Shown piece by piece: positions 12,030 to 21,320 of a DNA stretch of 64,000 nucleotides. Position 1 is the first letter of the stretch. Each line of letters begins with the position of its first letter. A program made the translations under genes and the position numbers. A model generated the notes under the pieces. The model searched no databases, was not told where the DNA came from, and saw only the letters and a program-made list of their open reading frames with translations. Origin of the DNA: Malikia sp. (GTDB lineage: Bacteria; Pseudomonadota; Gammaproteobacteria; Burkholderiales; Burkholderiaceae_C); assembly GCF_028687635.1 (NCBI RefSeq), contig NZ_JAQTZS010000001.1, positions 237,334 through 301,333 of the forward strand, written 5' to 3'.

Positions 12030-12883
12030 TGACCAAGCTCGCGACCCCCACTGCCAGCGCTACTGCGGATATGCGGTTCGTCCCGGCGCGTCTGCGACGC
12101 ACGGTGCTCGAAATGGCCTATGCCGGATCAACCGTGCACATCGCATGCGCGTTCTCGATCATCGAACTGGTCTCGGTGCTGTACCGAAACCATCTGCGTT
12201 ATCCAGGCAACGATCCGCGCGCTGAGGGTCGCGACTATTTGGTTCTTAGCAAGGGTCACGGCGTCATGGCCCAGTACGCCTGCATGCATGAACTGGGTTG
12301 GCTGAACGACTCACACATCAAGAACTACTTTGCTGACGGCAGCGAGCTGAAGGGCTTGTCTGATTCGCGTGTCGCAGGCCTGGAGGTTACCTCCGGCTCG
12401 CTCGGCCACGGCTTCTCGGTCGGCGTTGGCATTGCTATGGGGCTAAGACGCAAGGGGACCGACCAGAAGGTATATGCGATCGTCGGCGATGGCGAGCTCA
12501 ACGAGGGACCGATCTGGGAGGGTGCGCTGGTCGCGACGCACCACCGGATGGACAACCTGATGCTGATTGTCGACAAGAACGGATTCCAGGCGATGGGCAG
12601 TACGGACGACGTGCTGGCACTGGGCGATCTGTCCGCGAAGTTCGCCAGCTTTGGCTTTGAAACACTGGAAGTCGACGGGCATGACGAAGCGGCGGTCGAC
12701 GCTGCCATCCGTCACCTGTGGAGCGCAGGCGCTGGCAAACCCAAGGCGCTGATCGCGCGCACGGTGAAGGGCAAGGGCGTGCCCTTCATGGAGTCAGACA
12801 ACCGCTGGCATTACACCCGCCTTAACGCACAGACCTTCGTCGAAGCCATCGATGCACTCGGTCTTTCTGGAGCCTCCAAATGA
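12029..12883 (+). CDS. Transketolase N-terminal subunit (split transketolase)
   Basis: ThDP motif GDGELNEGPIWEGALVATHHRMDNLMLIVDKNG; about 284 aa. Confidence 0.9.
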   Translation: MTKLATPTASATADMRFVPARLRRTVLEMAYAGSTVHIACAFSIIELVSVLYRNHLRYPGNDPRAEGRDYLVLSKGHGVMAQYACMHELGWLNDSHIKNYFADGSELKGLSDSRVAGLEVTSGSLGHGFSVGVGIAMGLRRKGTDQKVYAIVGDGELNEGPIWEGALVATHHRMDNLMLIVDKNGFQAMGSTDDVLALGDLSAKFASFGFETLEVDGHDEAAVDAAIRHLWSAGAGKPKALIARTVKGKGVPFMESDNRWHYTRLNAQTFVEAIDALGLSGASK

Positions 12884-13806
12884 GAGACGCCTTTTCTAAC
12901 ACGCTGGTCCGACTGGCACTCGCGGACCCCAAGGTTTTGCTGCTAACGGGCGACCATGGCTATGCGCTGTTCGACGAATTCCGCAAGCGCTGTCCTGATC
13001 AATACATCAACGCCGGCATCGCCGAGCAAAACATGGTCGGCATGGCCGCCGGCCTGGCGCGCGTTGGATTCCGTCCGTTCGTCTATGGTCTGGCCGCCTT
13101 CGTGCCAATCCGCACCGTCGAGCAGATCAAGCTCGACATCGCCCACGACGACCTGCCGGTCGTCCTGCTCGGTGATGGCGCAGGTTTTGTCTACAGTCAC
13201 CTGGGCACCAGCCACCAGTCGACCGAAGACATCGCCTGTACCCGCGCGATCCCGGGTCTGCAAGTGCTCTCGCCAGCCGACCGCTACGAGATGACGGCTT
13301 GCATGGAATACGCCTATGCAACAAAAGGTCCGGTTTACTTGCGCATGGGCAAGTCGGATCGCGGCGATGTACATGCCGGCCCCATAGATATCACGCAGGG
13401 TAACCTGCTGCAGGTGCGTGAAGGTCGACCCGGTTGCGTGGCTTTTGTGGCCACCGGTTCTATGGTGAAAACAGCTGTGCAAGTAGCCGACACACACTTT
13501 GCCGAAGCTAGCGTATGGAGCGTACCATCGATCAAGCCTGTGAATGCTGCGGGCATTGCACGGATCTGCTCCAACAGCGCTGCCGTGGTCACCATGGAAG
13601 AACACACCACCGCTGGTGGTTTGGGCTCACTGGTTGCCGAAATAGCTGCAGAGCAGGCGCCGGTGCGCATGCTTCGCATCGGCGTGCCTGACCGCTTCTC
13701 GGAGCACTGCGGCACCTACGAGTATCTACTGTGCGAACACGGGTTGGACGCCGTCGCGGTTCAAACCAAGGTGCAGGCTTTCCTGAACACCATGTTAAGC
13801 AGGTGA
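12880..13806 (+). CDS. Transketolase C-terminal (PYR plus C) subunit
   Basis: YINAGIAEQNMVGMAAGLARVGFRPFVYGLAAF; translationally overlaps the N-subunit gene. Confidence 0.9.
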   Translation: MRDAFSNTLVRLALADPKVLLLTGDHGYALFDEFRKRCPDQYINAGIAEQNMVGMAAGLARVGFRPFVYGLAAFVPIRTVEQIKLDIAHDDLPVVLLGDGAGFVYSHLGTSHQSTEDIACTRAIPGLQVLSPADRYEMTACMEYAYATKGPVYLRMGKSDRGDVHAGPIDITQGNLLQVREGRPGCVAFVATGSMVKTAVQVADTHFAEASVWSVPSIKPVNAAGIARICSNSAAVVTMEEHTTAGGLGSLVAEIAAEQAPVRMLRIGVPDRFSEHCGTYEYLLCEHGLDAVAVQTKVQAFLNTMLSR

Positions 13807-13814
13807 AAGGCAAA

Positions 13815-14780
13815 ATGAAGCCCTTGCAGCTTACCGGCCGACGCCTGTTCATCACCGGTGGTACAGGCTTTGTCGGCCGAACCTTGCTGGACTATCTGAT
13901 GGACTGGCAGGCAAAGACCGAGCAGGTTTTCGAGGTTTCGGTACTGAGCCGCGACCCGATCAACTTTCTGGCCAGGTATCCACAATATGACGGCAAGTCA
14001 TGGCTTCGCTTTGTAGCCGGAAGTCTGAAGGAACTGCCGCCACCCGCTGCGTACACCGATGTCATTCACGCGGCTGCGGACACCCACTTGCAGGGTCAAG
14101 CAGCACAGTGGATTGACCAGATAGTCAACGGAACTGCTGCAGTACTCGACTTTGCGGTGAAATCCGGCGCCACGCGCTTCCTGCACACAAGCTCTGGAGC
14201 CGTGTACGGACCTCAGCCTGAATCGCTGATCGAGTTGCCTGAAGACTATTGCGGAGCCCCGTCGACAGCGCTCCTCAGCAGTATCTATGGTCAGGCCAAG
14301 CGAGTGGCCGAGCAACTTTGTACCGCCTACTTCCATGAGCATGGTTTGCAGACCATCAATGCGCGCTGCTTTGCGTTTTCTGGCAAACACATGCCACTAG
14401 ACGGGCCGTACGCCTTTGGTAATTTCATTCGCGATGCATTACATGGTGATGCAATCCGGGTGAATGGGGATGGTACAGCGGTACGTAGCTACCTTGACGG
14501 TGAAGACATGGCTCAGTGGTTGATGGGACTGCTACAGGAAGGTAGCCCTAGTGAAGCGTACAACGTCGGCAGCGATCAAGAAGTGACGATGCGGGAGTTG
14601 GCTCAAAAGGTAGCGCAACTGTTGGCACCCGGCAAGGCTGTGATTATCGAGAATGCGCAGCCGCTAAACCTGCATCGTTCGCGCTACGTCCCTTCAATAC
14701 AGAAAGCTAAAACGTTAGGATTGGTCGTACGTCATGACTTGAACCAAGCCATCGCAAGAGCAGTAGCCGGATTAGGCTGA
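13815..14780 (+). CDS. NAD-dependent epimerase/dehydratase (abequose/tyvelose-pathway-like SDR)
   Basis: RRLFITGGTGFVGRTLLDYL, HTSSGAVYG, YGQAKRVAE. Confidence 0.85.
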   Translation: MKPLQLTGRRLFITGGTGFVGRTLLDYLMDWQAKTEQVFEVSVLSRDPINFLARYPQYDGKSWLRFVAGSLKELPPPAAYTDVIHAAADTHLQGQAAQWIDQIVNGTAAVLDFAVKSGATRFLHTSSGAVYGPQPESLIELPEDYCGAPSTALLSSIYGQAKRVAEQLCTAYFHEHGLQTINARCFAFSGKHMPLDGPYAFGNFIRDALHGDAIRVNGDGTAVRSYLDGEDMAQWLMGLLQEGSPSEAYNVGSDQEVTMRELAQKVAQLLAPGKAVIIENAQPLNLHRSRYVPSIQKAKTLGLVVRHDLNQAIARAVAGLG

Positions 14781-16003
14781 TGTCTCTAAAAGTGCTTGGA
14801 AAGCTGGGAGGTCTGCGGCTATTGTCGCTTTCACTCATGCTTGCGCAGAATGTTCTTGTCGTGCGTTTCATGGCGCTAGAAGACATCGGCCAATACTACC
14901 TGATGGTCACGGTTGCATACCTGGGGAATGCGACCATCTTCGTTGGTACCGATCTTTATTTGCAGCGACAACTGGCACACCTTTCATCTAGGGCAGAGCT
15001 GAACCAAGCAGCCTTGTATCGATATGTCGCATCGACCGCCGCCGTAGGCGGTGGAGTCGTTTTGATAGCAGCGGCTCTCTATTTTTTTGGTACGGCCTGG
15101 CCGGAATGGTGGCTTCCTTCATTGGTGTGCACGACCTTGTCCGTAGCGACATACCTTAGCGGATTGGGTCGCAATTTATGCCAGCTTGCTGCGCACCCTG
15201 CGTTTTCAAATCTGGGGCCCGTCACCGAGGGTTTATTCAGGTCAATTGCGCTCTGTGGCTTGGCCTACCTTGGACAAGCGCACCCCCTGTCTGTAGCTGC
15301 CGCAAGTGCTGCCGGATCACTGCTCGCTGCGGCAGTAACGCTCGGATTGCTGTTGCGCGCGATGAAGCGTCGCAATAGTGAGGTATCCTCATACCGAGGT
15401 AAAACGCGCCTTCTGGGGGATACCGTTGTTTCGATAGGAACTAGTGGGATTCTGAATTGGGCACAACTGCAAGGTTACCGTCCCTTGATGATGAGCATGC
15501 CCAATGGTGGACAAGTGGTGGGCAGTGTGGCGTTCATGTCAACGCTGGGCAGTACGGCCGCCAATGCCGTGTTTACCATCCTGGCGCAACTGCAGGTACC
15601 CCAGCAATACAACACACGGGGGGCCAGCACGCCCCGCTATCTGCGGTTATTGGGATTCACTGCCTTAGGCCTGTCGTTGATCTGCTTACCCGCGGGCGCT
15701 GTGTTTCTGTGGCTAAGCGCCAAGACACAGCTGATGGGCTTGGTGTACCTAGTTGCTGTGGGCGTTCTGGTGGAGGCAGGAAATGCTGCCATTGGCGTGT
15801 GCACGCACCATATGAATGCACTAGACCAGAAGATGTGGGGACTTCCACTCGCGGGCTTTCTCGGCTGTGCCTTGACCTTTGGAATGATCATCATACCGGT
15901 GTCAAGCGACCCGCACTTACGCGTGGCAATAGCTTTGTTAGCTGGCCAAGCCTTGGCTGTCAGCAGCATCCTGTACCTGACTTACCGAACAGACCGACAC
16001 TGA
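14780..16003 (+). CDS. Polysaccharide flippase/oligosaccharide translocase (Wzx-like)
   Basis: Multi-TM protein within the polysaccharide cluster. Confidence 0.72.
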   Translation: MSLKVLGKLGGLRLLSLSLMLAQNVLVVRFMALEDIGQYYLMVTVAYLGNATIFVGTDLYLQRQLAHLSSRAELNQAALYRYVASTAAVGGGVVLIAAALYFFGTAWPEWWLPSLVCTTLSVATYLSGLGRNLCQLAAHPAFSNLGPVTEGLFRSIALCGLAYLGQAHPLSVAAASAAGSLLAAAVTLGLLLRAMKRRNSEVSSYRGKTRLLGDTVVSIGTSGILNWAQLQGYRPLMMSMPNGGQVVGSVAFMSTLGSTAANAVFTILAQLQVPQQYNTRGASTPRYLRLLGFTALGLSLICLPAGAVFLWLSAKTQLMGLVYLVAVGVLVEAGNAAIGVCTHHMNALDQKMWGLPLAGFLGCALTFGMIIIPVSSDPHLRVAIALLAGQALAVSSILYLTYRTDRH

Positions 16004-16004
16004 A

Positions 16005-16880
16005 ATGCTCAGCCATAACATCACCGTCTGTATATTCGCCTGGAACGAAGAGCAACGCATCCTGCGTTGCATCGAGAACTTCAAAGGCTTCTTCGACATC
16101 GTTATCGTCGACAACTGTTCAACAGACCGCACTGTCGAGGTGGTCCGCGAAGCTGGGTACCGCACCATCACTGTCAAGAACCCCGGGTTCATCGAGACCC
16201 CTGAAGTCATGGGACCGGTCTGCGACGCTTGCAACACAGACTACGTGCTCATCGCTTCGGTCAGCGAGTTCATTCCGCTAGTTCTGCTGCAACGGTACGC
16301 CGAAGTGGCCAATGGCGGCACGCACGACGTAGTACGTGCCTACCGCGAAAGCATTACGGCTGGCCAGCCCATACCGATCAGCGGCCGCCCCACGAAGCGG
16401 TTCCCAGGGGAACTGCGCTTCTTCAAGAAAGGTGCGGTTGACTATGCTAACAACGAAGTACACGGACGCGGCCGCATGGCCTGCACCCCCGATCGCGTAC
16501 TGAGCCTAGTCACCGACTCGCGCCTACACTTTTTCCAGTTCCGCGACTACGACTGCTCGCAGACCGAGCTCAAGCACCGCTCCTACAATGACGTGCTAGC
16601 CAAGCAACGCTACGACAGCGGCACCCGGTTTTCTTGGCTGCGCATGATGCTGCATGCCACCAAACAGTTTCTAGACGCCTACGTGCGCTTCGGTTCCTGG
16701 CGCTACGGCATGCTCGGCTTTATGCACTCGTTCTACCGCTGGTACATGGAAGTGGGCATCTGGTTTCGCATCTGGGAGTGGGAGCACCGTCTCTCGCGTG
16801 ATGGCGTCATCCAACAGAACGACGCCATGCGAAAGAAACTGGAGCAAGAAGTGGCCCAATTTGTCGCCAAACCCCGATGA
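16005..16880 (+). CDS. Glycosyltransferase family 2
   Basis: NITVCIFAWNEEQRILRCIENFKGFFDIVIVDNCSTDRT. Confidence 0.8.
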   Translation: MLSHNITVCIFAWNEEQRILRCIENFKGFFDIVIVDNCSTDRTVEVVREAGYRTITVKNPGFIETPEVMGPVCDACNTDYVLIASVSEFIPLVLLQRYAEVANGGTHDVVRAYRESITAGQPIPISGRPTKRFPGELRFFKKGAVDYANNEVHGRGRMACTPDRVLSLVTDSRLHFFQFRDYDCSQTELKHRSYNDVLAKQRYDSGTRFSWLRMMLHATKQFLDAYVRFGSWRYGMLGFMHSFYRWYMEVGIWFRIWEWEHRLSRDGVIQQNDAMRKKLEQEVAQFVAKPR

Positions 16881-17698
16881 ACGCCTACGCCACAACGCAC
16901 GCGCCCATGATCACAGCCCAGACGCCCTTCTTCACTGTCATCATCGCCACGTATAACGCTGCGGCAACCATCTGCAAAAGCATCGACAGCGTGCTGGCGC
17001 AGACTGAGCACGCGCAGATACTGGTTATGGACGGCCTGTCGAATGACAATACCGCCTCGCTGGCCCGACGTTACGAGCCCCTGGGCGTCGCCGTTTACTC
17101 CGAGAAAGACCACGGAGTATACGACGCATGGAACAAGGGGCTTGAGCACGCCCGCGGCGAATGGATCATTTTCCTGGGTGCCGACGACTACTACGACAAC
17201 CAAGACAGCCTGTATACGTTGAGGCAGGCGCTGACCAACGGCCCGAAGGATGCTTGCCTGGCATATGGCCTGGTAGAAGTGGTGGACGCCAAAGGTCAGG
17301 TCATCGCTGTGGAAAACAAGCCGTGGAACGAGTGCCGCGACACGCTTCGAAAGAACATGCCCTACACGCACGTGGGCAGCGCACACCACGCATCAATTTT
17401 CCGTGAGCGCCGGTTTGATCCGGAGTTCCGAATTGCGGGGGACTACAACTTTTTGTATCCCATACTGACTCGCATCGCCCCAGTATTTGTTTCAACCTAC
17501 ATTGTCAAGATGGGGCACGGCGGCTTGTCCACGTCCTTCACCGCACGGCTTAACCTGATTAGAGAGATAAAGCAGATTAGGCGAGGACACAGGATCAATG
17601 CAGGATGGCGCGCCACCTTTTGGCTAAATATCAAAGAAATATATTACAGCGCAACTAAATTCATCTCAACCATACTGGACCGACAAGGCATCACATGA
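16877..17698 (+). CDS. Glycosyltransferase family 2
   Basis: FFTVIIATYNAAATICKSIDSVLAQTEHAQILVMDGLSNDNT...GADD. Confidence 0.88.
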   Translation: MNAYATTHAPMITAQTPFFTVIIATYNAAATICKSIDSVLAQTEHAQILVMDGLSNDNTASLARRYEPLGVAVYSEKDHGVYDAWNKGLEHARGEWIIFLGADDYYDNQDSLYTLRQALTNGPKDACLAYGLVEVVDAKGQVIAVENKPWNECRDTLRKNMPYTHVGSAHHASIFRERRFDPEFRIAGDYNFLYPILTRIAPVFVSTYIVKMGHGGLSTSFTARLNLIREIKQIRRGHRINAGWRATFWLNIKEIYYSATKFISTILDRQGIT

Positions 17699-19080
17699 GG
17701 CTGATTTATTTTTCGGCACCATTGTCGCTGTATTTTTCATTCTTTGGTTTTTTTATTATTGGGGAATACATATTTCGAGCTTCCAGAGAAGATCTCCCGG
17801 GAGGCGTTAATCTTTGGGCAAGAGATGCAATAATAGCAAATTCTATCGCATTCAGTCTTGTTCTTCTATGGGAGTTATTCCGCGTTGTGCAAGGTGGAGG
17901 CAAAAAACTTAAGGAAGATACCATTACTATCTTCCGAGATAAATTTTCTCGAAAAATAAGAATTCACACTCTGCTATCAATATGCTTATTAGTTTTGATC
18001 GGCATAGTGAGCCTCGGTAATCCATTTTCGAATCCACTAGGGTTTCGCCAGGCGATTCAGGGTGGTGGCGCGGCGTACTTCCTAGTATATTTCATATTTA
18101 TGGAGCGCGTATATGGCATCTATTACTTCAATCAAATTTATACCCGCAAGGTAACAGCCACCGACACCTCGATTGCTTTAATAGTAATTGCTTTTTCGCT
18201 TAGCAGTGGATTCGCCTCACTCTTTGCGTATCTTTTCATTTACGGCATGATTTTTGTAAACGCCCGATATGGCGTTAGGGTAATCGGATTCTGGAGCATA
18301 TTGTTGTTTTGTCTGCTAGTGATACTTACTCCTATTTATACACTAGTTCGCGAGAATTTAATGTTTGGAGGTGAGGACATCGCGGCACTTGCAAATGTTT
18401 TCTGGGATCGATTTGCAAGCGATTTTCTTACAATCATCTACGACCGATTTGACTATTTTGATCTGCAGATTGCAGGGGCTAGTGTTGCTAGAGAGAATGC
18501 CCAAATTACCAATATATTCAATGCACTCACTCAGTTTGTCCCTCGGACACTGTGGCCAGAAAAACCCCCGACATACTCGCTATTGATGACTTCTATATTC
18601 GCACCAGAGCTACTGGATATCGGGGTCACGATTAATTTCGGGTACATCAACGAATTCGTTTTGTACTTCGGCGATTTTGGTCCGGTAATCGCCGGAATAT
18701 TTTTTGGAGCTCTACTGTGTTACTGCCACAATACGTTGAGCGGCACAAACGGATCCAAAGGCTTGCTATTTTATTCAGTTGTAACTCACGGATATGTTCT
18801 AGCGTTTGTGGGAGGCGGATTCATCAACGACATGCCGTTTGCGCAATTGGTAATGGGACTAGTCTTTTTTCGAATTCTGGGCCTGAACAATGCGGTCTAT
18901 GATGGTCTCCAAGGAGAAAAAATCGAGCAGGCAAGTCGATTTAGATTGATCGTATATCCATTTGCGCTCACCGCTCGAAATTGGCTTTTGAGAATTATTC
19001 GATTCATATCTAACGTCCCTCACCAAGGTTACGGTATTACAGCAAGCATGCATATGGATAAGCAGACCCGTGACACCTAA
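17695..19080 (+). CDS. O-antigen/EPS polymerase-like membrane protein (Wzy candidate)
   Basis: AT-rich multi-TM ORF inside the glycan cluster; Wzy called by position and topology. Confidence 0.7.
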   Translation: MRLIYFSAPLSLYFSFFGFFIIGEYIFRASREDLPGGVNLWARDAIIANSIAFSLVLLWELFRVVQGGGKKLKEDTITIFRDKFSRKIRIHTLLSICLLVLIGIVSLGNPFSNPLGFRQAIQGGGAAYFLVYFIFMERVYGIYYFNQIYTRKVTATDTSIALIVIAFSLSSGFASLFAYLFIYGMIFVNARYGVRVIGFWSILLFCLLVILTPIYTLVRENLMFGGEDIAALANVFWDRFASDFLTIIYDRFDYFDLQIAGASVARENAQITNIFNALTQFVPRTLWPEKPPTYSLLMTSIFAPELLDIGVTINFGYINEFVLYFGDFGPVIAGIFFGALLCYCHNTLSGTNGSKGLLFYSVVTHGYVLAFVGGGFINDMPFAQLVMGLVFFRILGLNNAVYDGLQGEKIEQASRFRLIVYPFALTARNWLLRIIRFISNVPHQGYGITASMHMDKQTRDT

Positions 19081-20113
19081 TATTTCGCACTCTATCAACC
19101 TGCTTCGGGTGATATCTATATTTCTTGTCTTGATACTGCATGCACGAACGAATATCGATTTTTCGGTTGAGTGGGTGGCGGCTTGGTCTGACATTGCGTC
19201 ACGCGGCTTCGGCGCCCTCGGGGTGCCGATTTTCCTAGTGATCTCGGGCTATCTGGCCGGCATCAAGCGTACTCATGGCGCAGCGGCCGAGACCTGGACG
19301 TCCTGGCAACGGCGGGTGAAAGGACTGCTGGCCGGCTATGTCTTCTGGAACTCGTTGGTCGCACTGCTGGTGCTTTTTGCGGTATGGTTGAATTTCTCCA
19401 TGGGTTCGTTCCTCAGTGGAAAACTAGCGGGGGGTTGGCTGAGCATCTTCGGCCTGAACGATAAGTTCCCGATAGCCTATCAGTTCTGGTTCATTCGTGA
19501 GTTACTCATTTTCTCCACCATGGTGTTCTTTGTGGAGCGACTGGCGGCGTGGTCTCGCCTTTTGGCTTTTGTAATGATTTTGGCAGTGGTGGTCGCGTTT
19601 TTCGAGGTGGATGGGCGTAGTCAGATGGCTGCACTTGCTTATATGGCTGGATACTTGGCTGGCCACAATGACGTTGTGGTTTCGATCATGAATGCACATT
19701 GCCGCCATCACCTCTGGCTGGCTACCATGGGGGCTACAGCGCTTCTCAGTCTGGCGATAGCTGCCATACACCAAGATTGGAATGGTTTGGCATTGCTGTC
19801 GTTCATGGCGCTCGGCACGGTTTCGTTGATGGGCGGTGCCATAGGCCTAGTGTCCAAGGGCTGGCGCCTGGATGCACTGGCACGGTGGGCACCAGCCACG
19901 TTCTTCATTTTCGCGGCGCATGAGCCGTTACTGGCATTGCTGCGCAAGATGCTCATTGCTCGCGTCGGCCCCGAGTGGGCCTATGTCGCGGCCCCCACCG
20001 TAGTGGTGGTTGTGCTGATAAGCCTGTACAAGTTGGTACCGGAGGGGCTGAAGGCCCGGGTCTGGTTCGTATTCAGCGGCGCACCTCGCAGGCAAGAGCG
20101 CGCATCTGCATAA
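19070..20113 (+). CDS. Acyltransferase family 3 membrane protein
   Basis: INLLRVISIFLVLILHA...GVPIFLVISGYL; GTG start overlapping the previous stop. Confidence 0.82.
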   Translation: MTPNISHSINLLRVISIFLVLILHARTNIDFSVEWVAAWSDIASRGFGALGVPIFLVISGYLAGIKRTHGAAAETWTSWQRRVKGLLAGYVFWNSLVALLVLFAVWLNFSMGSFLSGKLAGGWLSIFGLNDKFPIAYQFWFIRELLIFSTMVFFVERLAAWSRLLAFVMILAVVVAFFEVDGRSQMAALAYMAGYLAGHNDVVVSIMNAHCRHHLWLATMGATALLSLAIAAIHQDWNGLALLSFMALGTVSLMGGAIGLVSKGWRLDALARWAPATFFIFAAHEPLLALLRKMLIARVGPEWAYVAAPTVVVVVLISLYKLVPEGLKARVWFVFSGAPRRQERASA

Positions 20114-20124
20114 AAAATTCGAGA

Positions 20125-21276
20125 ATGAAAATGACAAAAATTCTTTTTGTGACGTCAAAGAGCCTAGGAGGTTCGGGTAAGTACATCTCGACGCTGGCGT
20201 CGGCGTTGCGTGACCGTGGGCATCACTGCGAGCTGGTCTACTTTCCGCTGGGCGTGGCGCAAGACACCGAGATTGAGGCGGCGTTTGCTGCGGTTCACCA
20301 CTTCGACAGCCGCCCGGGGTTTTCTCCGATCGCGGTGGCTGCCAACGTCAAGAAGGTGCGCAGCATCCTGAAAGCTGGCCGGTTTGATTGGGTGCACACA
20401 CACACTAGCTTGGGAGGGCTGTTTGGTCGGCTAGGCTCTATTGGGGCGGGTGCATCGCTCAAGGTAGGACACACCATACACGCGTACGGCGCAGACGAGT
20501 TCACGCCAGTGCCTCAAAAATGGGTGTACTGGGCTATCGAGCGGTTTCTGGATGACTTCACCGATGCGTATGTGTCGCCTTCAAAGTACATGGTCGAGTA
20601 TGGGCGGCGTACGCATGTGATTCGTCCGCACAAGGCCACCGTTATCTACAACTCGCTACAGCTAAAGCCCGTTTCGCCCGAGGCCGCCGAATTGCGACGC
20701 CGCAAGCGTGAGGAGCTCGGTGTGGCCGATGGCGAAATCGTCTACCTTTTCTGCGGGCGGCTGGAGCGGCAGAAGGGCGTGGATGTGCTTATCGCCTCGT
20801 TAGGCAAGCTACCCAAGGATCTAGCTTACCGCTTGGTGATATGCGGTATTGGCGATGACGGAGTGAAGCTGCGCGCCCAAGCCGAGCAGTTGGGCGTGGC
20901 ACAGCGCATCACATGGGCCGGTTGGCAGACGGACTTAGAGCCGTTTTATGCCGCGGCTGATGCGTACGTGATGCCAAGCCGCTGGGAGTCGTTCGGCTTG
21001 GTATTCCTGGAAGCCATGAACCATTCCTTGCCGGTTGCCAGTACGCGGACGCAAGCTATCCCGGAAGTTGTCGCAGATGGCGAAACGGGGTTGCTGAGCC
21101 TCAACGAAGATGCTGACGGCTTCGCACAGAATCTGTTGAAGCTAGCGCTGAATGCCGAACAGCGTCGCACGCTGGGGCGGGCTGGCAAACAAAGGCTGGA
21201 GTCACACTTCCGGTTTGAACGTTTTGTCGACGAGCATGTCAGCTGGTATGCAGTTCGCAAAATGCCCAAGTCATGA
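20125..21276 (+). CDS. Glycosyltransferase family 4
   Basis: SKSLGGSGKYISTLASAL; GRLERQKGVDVLIASL; PSRWESFGLVFLEAMNHSLPVAST. Confidence 0.9.
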   Translation: MKMTKILFVTSKSLGGSGKYISTLASALRDRGHHCELVYFPLGVAQDTEIEAAFAAVHHFDSRPGFSPIAVAANVKKVRSILKAGRFDWVHTHTSLGGLFGRLGSIGAGASLKVGHTIHAYGADEFTPVPQKWVYWAIERFLDDFTDAYVSPSKYMVEYGRRTHVIRPHKATVIYNSLQLKPVSPEAAELRRRKREELGVADGEIVYLFCGRLERQKGVDVLIASLGKLPKDLAYRLVICGIGDDGVKLRAQAEQLGVAQRITWAGWQTDLEPFYAAADAYVMPSRWESFGLVFLEAMNHSLPVASTRTQAIPEVVADGETGLLSLNEDADGFAQNLLKLALNAEQRRTLGRAGKQRLESHFRFERFVDEHVSWYAVRKMPKS

Positions 21277-21320
21277 TCGAAAGTGTGCAGCTAAACTTCT
21301 CGCATCGCCACTATTGACCA

